A stretch of 55,528 nt of DNA from a virus, in IMG/VR virus record IMGVR_UViG_3300032236_001351, positions 1 through 55,528 of that record; one strand, 5' to 3'. Shown piece by piece: positions 49,680-55,528 of the stretch. Below the pieces are notes generated by a model. That model saw only the letters and a program-made list of their open reading frames with translations, ran no database searches and was not told the origin of the DNA. Numbering within the stretch: position 1 is the stretch's first letter; every line of letters begins with the position of its first letter. The position numbers were made by a program, and so were the translations under genes.

Positions 49680-50063
49680 ATGAAAACAGTAGCATTTATA
49701 CGAGGTAAATTTGATCCTATTTGTACAAAACATCTTGAAATTTTCTCGGAATTAAGAGAAAAATATGATTTTATTAGTGTTTTGATTGAATCTGATGAAA
49801 ATGAATTTCCTATATTGAATTTAAGTGGAAGAATTAAAGTTCTAAATAGTTTGAATGTTGTCGATGATGTTTCTGTATATTGTATATTTAATCTTAAGTG
49901 TCTGGAAGAGAAATACAAACATAATATAAAGGATTATACTTTATTATCTGATGGAGAACTATATATGGAACAACCTGCAAAAATTGAATTTGTATATTTA
50001 ATGGAAGAAAATTATATTAAAAACGGAGAAATTAATGAAGAAAAAGATAAACATTATATGTGA
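49680..50063 (+). CDS. Cytidylyltransferase-like nucleotidyltransferase
   Basis: A 127-residue protein from ATG 49680 (MKTVAFIRGKFDPICTKHLEIF). The opening resembles GxFDPxHxGH of nucleotidyltransferases (NMN-, FAD- or CCTase-type), but the second His-Gly of HxGH is Lys-His here and the ISTSS motif is not seen. It may be a degenerate or adapted member. It lies 1 nt after nrdB and overlaps the zinc-ribbon gene by 29 nt. Confidence 0.55.
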   Translation: MKTVAFIRGKFDPICTKHLEIFSELREKYDFISVLIESDENEFPILNLSGRIKVLNSLNVVDDVSVYCIFNLKCLEEKYKHNIKDYTLLSDGELYMEQPAKIEFVYLMEENYIKNGEINEEKDKHYM

Positions 50064-50226
50064 TGAATGTGAATCTGAGTTTGATCTAAATTTTAATGAG
50101 AAATTTGTGAAAGATTACGAAGAAATTTACTGTCCTTTCTGTAAAGAAGTGATCGAATCATCTGATGAAAAAGAAGAAGACGATGATGAAGGTCCAATTC
50201 AGATGGACATGTGGGAAGAAGAGTGA
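50035..50226 (+). CDS. Small zinc-ribbon protein
   Basis: A 63-residue protein (MKKKINIICDECESEFDLNFN) with CDEC and CPFC pairs in a zinc-ribbon arrangement, then a long acidic tail (ESSDEKEEDDDEGPIQMDMWEEE). It may bind nucleic acid or protein. It overlaps the gene before by 29 nt and the next by 4 nt. Function unknown. Confidence 0.7.
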   Translation: MKKKINIICDECESEFDLNFNEKFVKDYEEIYCPFCKEVIESSDEKEEDDDEGPIQMDMWEEE

Positions 50227-50624
50227 GTCCTTGGACTTACGAAGGTGAAATTTTTACAGATCCACAAAATGCTTGGGGATTTGTATATGAAATTATTGAT
50301 TTAACCAATAATAAGCGTTATATTGGAAAAAAGCAGTTTCTATTTAAGAGAACAAAAACAGTCAAAGGAAAAAGAAAAAGAACTTTGGTTGAATCTGATT
50401 GGCAATCGTATTTCGGTTCCAGTGATACCCTAAAAGAAGAAATATTAACAAAAGGGATTGATAATTTTGAAAGAAAAATACTTAGAATCTGTTATTCCAA
50501 ATCTGAATGTAGTTATTGGGAAGCAAAATATCAATTTGAATATGACGTATTACTAAAACCAGATGAATTTTACAACGAATGGATTAGTTGTAAAGTAAGT
50601 AGAAGACATTTGGTAAAAAAGTAG
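50223..50624 (+). CDS. GIY-YIG-like nuclease family protein
   Basis: A 133-residue protein from GTG 50223 (MSPWTYEGEIFTD), where GTGA overlaps the previous stop; GTG 50211 is an alternative. GFVYEIIDLTNNKRYIGKKQFLFKRTKT is a GIY-YIG-type core, with basic residues, SDWQSYFGSSDTLKEEI and YSKSECSYWEAKYQFEYDVL (Glu). This short form is common in T4-like marine phages. Nuclease activity is likely but not proven; it is not clearly a homing gene since there is no DNA-binding tail. Confidence 0.7.
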   Translation: MSPWTYEGEIFTDPQNAWGFVYEIIDLTNNKRYIGKKQFLFKRTKTVKGKRKRTLVESDWQSYFGSSDTLKEEILTKGIDNFERKILRICYSKSECSYWEAKYQFEYDVLLKPDEFYNEWISCKVSRRHLVKK

Positions 50625-50653
50625 TTTACTTTATTGGCTGTTTATTATATTAT
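50625..50653 (+). promoter_or_regulatory. Sigma-70-type promoter, possibly leaderless
   Basis: TTTACT (50625-50630), 17-nt spacer, TATTAT (50648-50653). The ATG at 50660 is 6 nt after the -10, about where transcription would start, and no ribosome-binding site is visible. Confidence 0.45.
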
Positions 50654-50659
50654 TAAATT

Positions 50660-51019
50660 ATGGAAATAACTATTCGTGAAATTATTGATGATAAAAGGAT
50701 TGATGGTATCTGCTTTAGTCCGTTAGAGGCTGATGGAGATGTTGCCTTCAGTGGATTCTCTTATGAAAAAAAGAGTAAATATGAAAAAAGCAGTATTGGA
50801 AACAGGTATCATATCCTTTTATATAAAATTTGTGATGAAGGATTTGTTGAAAAGTTAGATTTATTCGAAGCAACTTTAACTGATCCTACAATTTATATTA
50901 AACATATAATTGATTGTGGTTTTTATGGGATTGTATTTAGAAAGACAAAGAAATCTCAAAAAATTGCAAACGATCTGCATAAAAAATATAAGATGTTAGA
51001 AAATGAGCAGAGTAACTAA
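50660..51019 (+). CDS. Hypothetical protein
   Basis: A 119-residue protein (MEITIREIIDDKRIDGICFSPLEAD) with a central FSYEKKSKYEKSSIGNRYHILLYKI and a KDLFEATLTDPTIYIKHIIDCGFYG block (here LDLFEATL). No known motif. It follows a promoter with almost no leader and overlaps the next gene by 17 nt. Function unknown. Confidence 0.65.
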   Translation: MEITIREIIDDKRIDGICFSPLEADGDVAFSGFSYEKKSKYEKSSIGNRYHILLYKICDEGFVEKLDLFEATLTDPTIYIKHIIDCGFYGIVFRKTKKSQKIANDLHKKYKMLENEQSN

Positions 51020-52091
51020 CCTTGAATACAAATATGTTGGTGGAGAACCAGATTGGAGCAAACCAACTACAACATTAATTAATGCCCTTTCCTGGTATTC
51101 TAATCAATGTGGTCCTAAAGAATCCAAAAAATATACACTAGATTATCTTAAAAAGAATAATTACAGTAAAAATATTATTGAAAAGATTTCATCGGTTGAT
51201 GAGTGGAAATTCAAAAATTTAGGTTTTTGTTGTAGAGTGATAATGAATGGTGCTATTCTTGAGGAAACGCAATTAAATTGGATTCATAGTAAAATTGATG
51301 AATTATCTAACTATAATGAATCTGATGAAAAGGTTTCTGAATTTGATAAGCCAAAAGAAACAGTAACTATTCAAGATAGAATCTATATTCAGTGTAATAA
51401 TTTTATATCTGAACTCGAAGATTTTGTTGATCAATTTGTCAAAACCAAGACTAAGATTGATTTTAATCCGTATGATTGGTTCATTAAGAATGAAATTAAA
51501 GCTGTTCATGCGAAACATATCATTGATCATTTCACACCATTAATTGAAGAATTGAAATTAGTTATTTCAAAAAAAGATGATGATCTTGTTGAGGGTTATT
51601 CAAATTTCAAAAAGACTGAATTGAAAAATTATTATGACTTAGTTCAATCTATACTTGACGATTGTTCAAAAATCATAGATAATAAGAAAATAACCAAAAA
51701 ACCAAGAAAGAAGAAAGCTGTTTCTCTTGACAAAAAGGTTGCTAAAGTTCAGTATAAGAAAGATGATAAAGACTTCAAGTTGGTGTCTATCAATCCAGTT
51801 GATATTATTGGATCAAAACAATTAGTAGTTTTTAATACCAAGACTAAAAAATTAGGAATTTATATTAGTAAAGATGATTCTGGTTTTTCGATTAAGGGTA
51901 CTACTCTCGAAAATTTCGATGATTTATTATCTGTAAGTAAGACTTTAAGAAAACCTCTTGATGTTCTCCCCTTGGTTTCAAAAGCAAAGAAAACAGAACT
52001 TAAAAAGATCATGAATGGAATTAATGCTAAAGATTCTCCTTTGAATGGTAGAATTAATTCCGATACAATTTTGATAAAAGTTATAAAATAG
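51003..52091 (+). CDS. Conserved T4-like phage protein of unknown function
   Basis: A 362-residue protein. N-terminal part YVGGEPDWSKPTTTLINALSWYSNQCGPKESKKYTLDYLKK; middle TIQDRIYIQCNNFISELEDFVDQFV; a Lys-rich hinge KKITKKPRKKKAVSL; then a C-terminal beta-rich domain VDIIGSKQLVVFNTKTKKLGIYISKD. Such two-domain proteins sit beside RNase H in T4-like marine phages. I cannot assign a role; DNA binding through the basic hinge is possible. Confidence 0.7.
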   Translation: MSRVTNLEYKYVGGEPDWSKPTTTLINALSWYSNQCGPKESKKYTLDYLKKNNYSKNIIEKISSVDEWKFKNLGFCCRVIMNGAILEETQLNWIHSKIDELSNYNESDEKVSEFDKPKETVTIQDRIYIQCNNFISELEDFVDQFVKTKTKIDFNPYDWFIKNEIKAVHAKHIIDHFTPLIEELKLVISKKDDDLVEGYSNFKKTELKNYYDLVQSILDDCSKIIDNKKITKKPRKKKAVSLDKKVAKVQYKKDDKDFKLVSINPVDIIGSKQLVVFNTKTKKLGIYISKDDSGFSIKGTTLENFDDLLSVSKTLRKPLDVLPLVSKAKKTELKKIMNGINAKDSPLNGRINSDTILIKVIK

Positions 52092-52098
52092 GTACAAT

Positions 52099-52941
52099 AT
52101 GACCGTTTTAATTGATTCCAACCAGTTATTCATTTCTGGAATCATGGCAAATCTCTCACCAAGAGATACATTAGAAGAAAATTTAGTAAAACATATTATT
52201 TTAAATACTCTTCGTTCTAATGTGAAAAAATTTAAAGAATATGGTGAAGTAGTTATTTGTTGTGACAGTAAAAAATACTGGAGAAAGGAAGTATTTCCAC
52301 ACTATAAAGCACACAGAGCAAAAGATAGAGAAAAATCCGATTGGGATTGGAATACAATCTTTAAAGTTATTAATTCTCTCAAGACTGATTTGAAAGATCA
52401 CTTTCCATACAGAGTAGTTGAAGTTGAAGGTGCTGAAGCAGATGATGTTATTGGAACCTTAACTCCAAGATTATCTTCATTTGAAAATGTATTAATCCTG
52501 AGCAGTGACAAAGATTTTGTTCAACTTCAGAAATATAAGAATGTTAAGCAATATAATCCGATGTTAGGAGTTTATGTTACTTCAGCAGATCCTATATCTG
52601 ATCTTAAAGAAAAGATCATCAAAGGAGATCGTGGAGACGGTCTTCCGTCCGTTGCCAATGGTGATACTGTCTTGGTTGAAGGTATTAGACAAAAACCAAT
52701 TTCTGCTAAAAAGTTACAACATTGGATGGAATCTGATGTTAAGACTGTAATGGACGAAGAAACTTATCGAAATTATCTTAGAAATGATCTTTTAATTAAT
52801 TTTGATAACATTCCAGAACAACTTCGTCAATCTATTGTTGATGAATATGATTCTGTGAAAGGTAATTCAAAACAAAAGCTATATAACTACTTGGTAAGTA
52901 ATAAAATGGTTTCATTACTTGAAGTTATTGATGAATTTTAG
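52099..52941 (+). CDS. rnh: RNase H / 5'-3' exonuclease (FEN-like)
   Basis: A 280-residue nuclease (T4 RNase H 305). Metal-binding acidic sites are LIDSNQLF, CCDSKKYWRKEVFPHYKAHR, VVEVEGAEADDVIGTL and LILSSDKDFVQLQ; the H3TH-like region is IIKGDRGDGLPSVANGD. It removes RNA primers from Okazaki fragments and flaps. It follows a hypothetical gene by 7 nt and precedes a conserved DUF-type gene. Confidence 0.94.
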   Translation: MTVLIDSNQLFISGIMANLSPRDTLEENLVKHIILNTLRSNVKKFKEYGEVVICCDSKKYWRKEVFPHYKAHRAKDREKSDWDWNTIFKVINSLKTDLKDHFPYRVVEVEGAEADDVIGTLTPRLSSFENVLILSSDKDFVQLQKYKNVKQYNPMLGVYVTSADPISDLKEKIIKGDRGDGLPSVANGDTVLVEGIRQKPISAKKLQHWMESDVKTVMDEETYRNYLRNDLLINFDNIPEQLRQSIVDEYDSVKGNSKQKLYNYLVSNKMVSLLEVIDEF

Positions 52942-52949
52942 AGAAAAAT

Positions 52950-53399
52950 ATGAAAAGATTCGCATATGAAATTTTAGAGAAGATTGAAAATGCTTCATCT
53001 AAAGACGAAAAGAAAAAGATTTTAGCTGAAAATGATGCTCCTTGGTTCAGAACATATCTTAAATGTGCTTTTGATCCAGATATTCAATTTTATGCTGATA
53101 AATTCCCAGATCAATACAAAGAACCAAAGGATGTTCTTCCTGGAATTAGTTATTCTGATATTCAATCTGAAATTAAAAGAGTATACTTATTCCAAAAAGG
53201 AAATCCAACTGCGGATAATTTGACTGAATCTAAAAGGAATATTCTATTAGTTCAGATGTTAGAATCATTTGAACCAAAAGAAGCTGTTGCATTTTATAAG
53301 ATGCTAAACAAAGACCTTAAAACCAAAGGTTTAACGTATAAACTTGTAGAGGAAATTTTTCCAGGACTGTTACCACAAAAAAATGAGCAAAAAGACTAA
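52950..53399 (+). CDS. Conserved T4-like phage protein, DUF6433-like
   Basis: A 149-residue helical protein with a ASSKDEKKKILAENDAPWFRTYLKCAFDPDIQFYADKFPDQYKEP segment, then RVYLFQKGN, SKRNILLVQMLESFEPKEAVAFYKMLNKDL and EEIFPGLLPQ. The pattern resembles a family common in T4-like marine phages next to RNase H. No function is established to my knowledge. It overlaps the small gene at 53383. Confidence 0.65.
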   Translation: MKRFAYEILEKIENASSKDEKKKILAENDAPWFRTYLKCAFDPDIQFYADKFPDQYKEPKDVLPGISYSDIQSEIKRVYLFQKGNPTADNLTESKRNILLVQMLESFEPKEAVAFYKMLNKDLKTKGLTYKLVEEIFPGLLPQKNEQKD

Positions 53400-53520
53400 A
53401 CTCAAAGATTTTGATCCAATCGAATCTAAGAAGAGAAAGAAAAACAAGGAAATCGATACTAAATTTGATCCTTCCCGTAAAAACAAGAAATATTTTTTAA
53501 AGACCCATGAATACATCTAA
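53383..53520 (+). CDS. Small basic protein
   Basis: A 45-residue frame from ATG 53383 to TAA 53520: MSKKTKLKDFDPIESKKRKK followed by more Lys-rich sequence ending in FLKTHEYI. It starts inside the previous gene and ends inside the next, as other small genes here do. It is short and Lys-rich, so coding status is likely but not certain. Confidence 0.5.
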   Translation: MSKKTKLKDFDPIESKKRKKNKEIDTKFDPSRKNKKYFLKTHEYI

Positions 53521-53701
53521 AGTAATTTTTGAATCTCTAAATTCCAAACCATTTTCTTATGGCGAAGCACTTTCTGTCATTCTAGAAAATAACGGAAAAC
53601 CAATCTCATCAATGCCAGAAGAAGATTTCGTATTTCCTGATAATTCAGTTATTCGATTGACCAATGAATCCGTTCGAATCGTTGGATTACTACAAGAATG
53701 A
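53507..53701 (+). CDS. Small hypothetical protein
   Basis: A 64-residue protein (MNTSKVIFESLNSKPFSYGE) with a compact alpha/beta pattern, SVILENNGKPISSMPEEDFVF and SVIRLTNESVRIVGLL. No family recognised. Its stop overlaps the next small membrane gene by 4 nt. Confidence 0.6.
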   Translation: MNTSKVIFESLNSKPFSYGEALSVILENNGKPISSMPEEDFVFPDNSVIRLTNESVRIVGLLQE

Positions 53702-53853
53702 AATATCTACTTGATTTATGTCTTGTTATTGGTTGGATTGCAGGAGTTTATGTGATCCAATCAATACCCCTCAAGATGCTTGCCTTCATTTTCCCTCCAT
53801 ATGCATGGTATGAATTTGTTGGCGCAATAATCACAAAATACAATCTACTTTGA
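53698..53853 (+). CDS. Small membrane protein
   Basis: A 51-residue frame from ATG 53698 to TGA 53853. Residues 4-24 (LLDLCLVIGWIAGVYVIQSI) form a membrane helix, and a second hydrophobic segment (MLAFIFPPYAWYEFVGAII) follows. The ATGA overlap with the previous gene supports coding. It may be a small holin or inner-membrane factor; the role is unknown. Confidence 0.6.
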   Translation: MKYLLDLCLVIGWIAGVYVIQSIPLKMLAFIFPPYAWYEFVGAIITKYNLL

Positions 53854-53869
53854 TTGTTTGTGTCAATCC

Positions 53870-53892
53870 GTCAGTTCAATCTGACATTTTTT
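53870..53892 (+). terminator. Short hairpin terminator
   Basis: GTCAG (53870-53874) pairs with CTGAC (53881-53885) around TTCAAT, followed by ATTTTTT. The stem is only 5 bp, so termination may be partial. Confidence 0.5.
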
Positions 53893-53910
53893 AACTTTAG
53901 GAGAAATATA

Positions 53911-54315
53911 ATGAGTAAAATCATTTCTATTATTTTTGCAGTTGCTTTTGTAACTGGTTGTTCAACTGTTTCTGGTTATAAGCCAACTGTTAATGAACGC
54001 GCATATACAAAAGCAGTTAGTCAAGAAAAGATTTCAAGTGATCTTGATTACTGTAAGGGTCTTGCTGCTGAAACGGCTGGTTGGACAAAAGAAACAGTCG
54101 GAGATGTTCTCGTAGCTTCTTCTGGTGCAGCTGCTGTTGGTGCATTATCTGGTGCTTTGATTCCTGGTGCTGTATCGGCTGGAACAGGCGCTGTTGTTGG
54201 TGCTCCAATTGGAGCTGTAGTAGGTCTTTATTATGGTCTATATGAGGCAGATGAAACCTATAAACGTTCATATAATAGTTGTATGAGCCAGCTTGGTCAT
54301 CCTGTAGTTTGGTAA
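53911..54315 (+). CDS. Glycine-zipper lipoprotein
   Basis: A 134-residue protein read from ATG 53911 behind AGGAGAAA; the frame's upstream part is not needed. The signal peptide MSKIISIIFAVAFVTGCSTV ends in the lipobox VTGC, so Cys17 should be lipidated and the protein exported. Residues 70-115 are a Gly/Ala-rich hydrophobic glycine-zipper (GAAAVGALSGALIPGAVSAG, GAVVGAPIGAVVGLYYGL). This can form a membrane-embedded helical hairpin. A role in superinfection exclusion or lysis is possible; no close family is recognised. Confidence 0.75.
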   Translation: MSKIISIIFAVAFVTGCSTVSGYKPTVNERAYTKAVSQEKISSDLDYCKGLAAETAGWTKETVGDVLVASSGAAAVGALSGALIPGAVSAGTGAVVGAPIGAVVGLYYGLYEADETYKRSYNSCMSQLGHPVVW

Positions 54316-54326
54316 TATAATCAAAT

Positions 54327-54348
54327 AAGGGACTTCGGTCCCTTTTTT
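54327..54348 (+). terminator. UUCG tetraloop terminator
   Basis: AAGGGAC (54327-54333) and GTCCCTT (54338-54344) close a TTCG tetraloop, followed by a T tract to 54348. This is the classical T4-type strong terminator. Confidence 0.92.
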
Positions 54349-54362
54349 AATACACTAAATTT

Positions 54363-54370
54363 TATAAATA
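54363..54370 (+). promoter_or_regulatory. T4-type late promoter
   Basis: TATAAATA 31 nt before ATG 54402, the last gene in the window. Confidence 0.8.
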
Positions 54371-54401
54371 CTTTTATTTAATCAAATAAGGTATTATTAA
54401 T

Positions 54402-55343
54402 ATGCAATCTTATAAACAATATGTTCTAAGTCTTATTTCCGAAGAAGTTGAACTTCTGGATGAATCTCATAAGAAGTTTGCTGAAGAAATGTCTCAAGAT
54501 GAAATGAATGATTTTGTTGATAAACACGTTGAAAAAACTGATGGTTTATCTGCATCTGAAACTCCTGATAAGTGGAAATCTCATTATCCAAATGCTCCAA
54601 GAATGGAACAAAAACATCTTGATGCCGTACTTGGTCATATTGCCGAAAGAATCGATAGTCATCCCCATGCAGTAAAAATTGCTCATCATCATAATGGATG
54701 GGTTGCTTCTAGGGCTGGAAAACAACAGAGACATCATACGAAGGAACTGGCAGCTGCATTAATGTCATCTCCTCATAGAAATCTTGGCTCCAAGGCTCAT
54801 AGAGAATATGCTGAACCACAAGGAAACGCAATAGTTCATTCTATTAGAACTGGTGAAAGTAATCAAAGTGAATTCAAAGTTCCTACTGCTAGAAAAGCAG
54901 ATGAAATTGGTGGTGGTTATAATCCAAGAAAGAAACCTTCTTCAGCAGTTCCTACTACCGATGACTCTTCCTATACTGTAGGAAAACAACCTTCATCTGA
55001 AGAAAAACCAAAAGCAAAAAAGATTATACAAAAGAAAGCACAAAAGAAGGTAACACCTGCTTCTCCAGTTGAACCAGTAAAGGCAGCTACAAAGCCTATT
55101 ACTAAGAAATCTAGTTCTTCTGAATTATCTTCAGAAGAAGTTCATCCTTCTAAAACCGATTGGGATAATGCTGATAAAGTAACCCATATTAAGAAAGGTG
55201 GAAAGGTTGTTGGTGCTGTTGTTTCAACTGGAAAAACCCACGCATCCTACAAAGTAAAAGGTAGAGATTTTGATTCAATGAAACCCGATCACGCTTCCCA
55301 TGAAGATGCTATTAAACATGCTATGAGTCAATTGTCCAAATAA
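54402..55343 (+). CDS. Probable internal head protein with capsid-targeting-like N-terminus
   Basis: A 313-residue protein beginning MQSYKQYVLSLISEEVELLDES. The MxSYKQY start resembles MKTYQEF, and the E-rich stretch with I-S-E and L-D-E fits I/L-x-E prohead cleavage sites. The middle is His/Lys rich (HPHAVKIAHHHNGW, KQQRHHTKELAA); the C-terminal third is low-complexity Lys/Ser (KAKKIIQKKAQKKV, TKKSSSSELSSEE) followed by KGGKVVGAVVSTGKTHASYKVKGR. It fits a large DNA-binding internal protein packed with the genome. It is under a late promoter. Confidence 0.55.
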   Translation: MQSYKQYVLSLISEEVELLDESHKKFAEEMSQDEMNDFVDKHVEKTDGLSASETPDKWKSHYPNAPRMEQKHLDAVLGHIAERIDSHPHAVKIAHHHNGWVASRAGKQQRHHTKELAAALMSSPHRNLGSKAHREYAEPQGNAIVHSIRTGESNQSEFKVPTARKADEIGGGYNPRKKPSSAVPTTDDSSYTVGKQPSSEEKPKAKKIIQKKAQKKVTPASPVEPVKAATKPITKKSSSSELSSEEVHPSKTDWDNADKVTHIKKGGKVVGAVVSTGKTHASYKVKGRDFDSMKPDHASHEDAIKHAMSQLSK

Positions 55344-55363
55344 CTAAAAATCTCATAAAAAGA

Positions 55364-55390
55364 AAAGCCAGCTTAATTGCTGGCTTTTTT
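55364..55390 (+). terminator. Rho-independent terminator
   Basis: AAAGCCAGC (55364-55372) pairs with GCTGGCTTT (55379-55387), 9 bp around TTAATT, followed by T residues to 55390. Confidence 0.92.
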
Positions 55391-55461
55391 GTCCAGTAAC
55401 AACCCCTAGACATCCCAACAATAACTGAACCATATCATTTACTCAGGTACGCAACAACCCC

Positions 55462-55490
55462 TTGACAAACACCCCAATATAACATATAAT
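55462..55490 (+). promoter_or_regulatory. Perfect consensus sigma-70 promoter
   Basis: TTGACA (55462-55467), exactly 17 nt, TATAAT (55485-55490). A full 12-of-12 match, typical of a phage early promoter, reading into a gene beyond the window. Confidence 0.85.
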
Positions 55491-55528
55491 AACAAAACAC
55501 TGGATCTATACAGCAAACTTGTTACTCC

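Overview
The window is a piece of a large, strongly AT-rich genome of a T4-like myovirus (Caudoviricetes). Direct support comes from a nearly complete T4-type replication, recombination and late-transcription set: polymerase gp43, clamp gp45, clamp loader gp44/gp62, RegA, helicase gp41, primase gp61, ligase gp30, RNase H, UvsX, UvsY, UvsW, gp46/gp47, late sigma gp55 and a DsbA-like protein. Several T4-style late promoters (TATAAATA) are also present. The host cannot be named; a lipobox lipoprotein and 6-deoxyhexose genes suggest a Gram-negative bacterium.

Layout. Positions 1-5496 (minus strand) hold a tightly overlapping seven-gene operon that reads as a DNA-base hypermodification system: TET/JBP-type 2-oxoglutarate dioxygenase, class II glutamine amidotransferase, TET-associated-type glycosyltransferase, COOH-NH2 amidoligase, low-molecular-weight phosphatase, a glycosylase-fold-like (aGPT-PPlase/ADDT-like) protein and a P-loop kinase that runs off the window. 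It is the only block on the minus strand and the most interesting part of the window. Positions 5505-9101 carry a tail-tube-like protein, uvsY, a GIY-YIG homing endonuclease and uvsW. Positions 9102-10002 are a 0.9-kb non-coding region with an abrupt GC-rich structured segment, a G10 run, CTTAAAAC repeats and a 57-nt element that recurs at 44295.

Positions 10003-15237 encode gp55, gp47, gp46, peptide deformylase and DNA ligase. Positions 15253-28998 hold a calcineurin-like phosphoesterase, a glycosyltransferase, the clamp/clamp-loader/RegA cluster, a deaminase, an S-adenosylmethionine decarboxylase-like enzyme, DNA polymerase, a second putative homing endonuclease, uvsX and the replicative helicase. 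Positions 29011-38455 form a sugar island: six or more glycosyltransferase-like proteins (one GT10 fucosyltransferase-like) with Gmd, a GDP-fucose/GDP-colitose synthase-like reductase and a ColD-like PLP enzyme with His in place of the catalytic Lys. Together these suggest GDP-L-colitose synthesis by the virus.

Positions 38459-44288 are late-type genes: a structural-looking protein and small proteins beginning MKT[FY], which resemble the T4 capsid-targeting sequence, followed by two membrane proteins. Positions 44423-53853 encode primase, ThyX, a MazG-like pyrophosphohydrolase, ribonucleotide reductase NrdA/NrdB, small enzymes and RNase H. The last 1.7 kb holds a glycine-zipper lipoprotein, another probable internal head protein, two strong terminators and a perfect-consensus sigma-70 promoter (TTGACA-17-TATAAT) reading out of the window.

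Working together: the deaminase, ThyX, RNR and MazG-like genes shape the dNTP pool; the replisome and recombination genes copy DNA; the minus-strand operon probably oxidises and decorates bases in finished DNA; the sugar island may supply nucleotide sugars and transferases for DNA or virion glycosylation. Function assignments rest on motif recognition by eye, not database searches.
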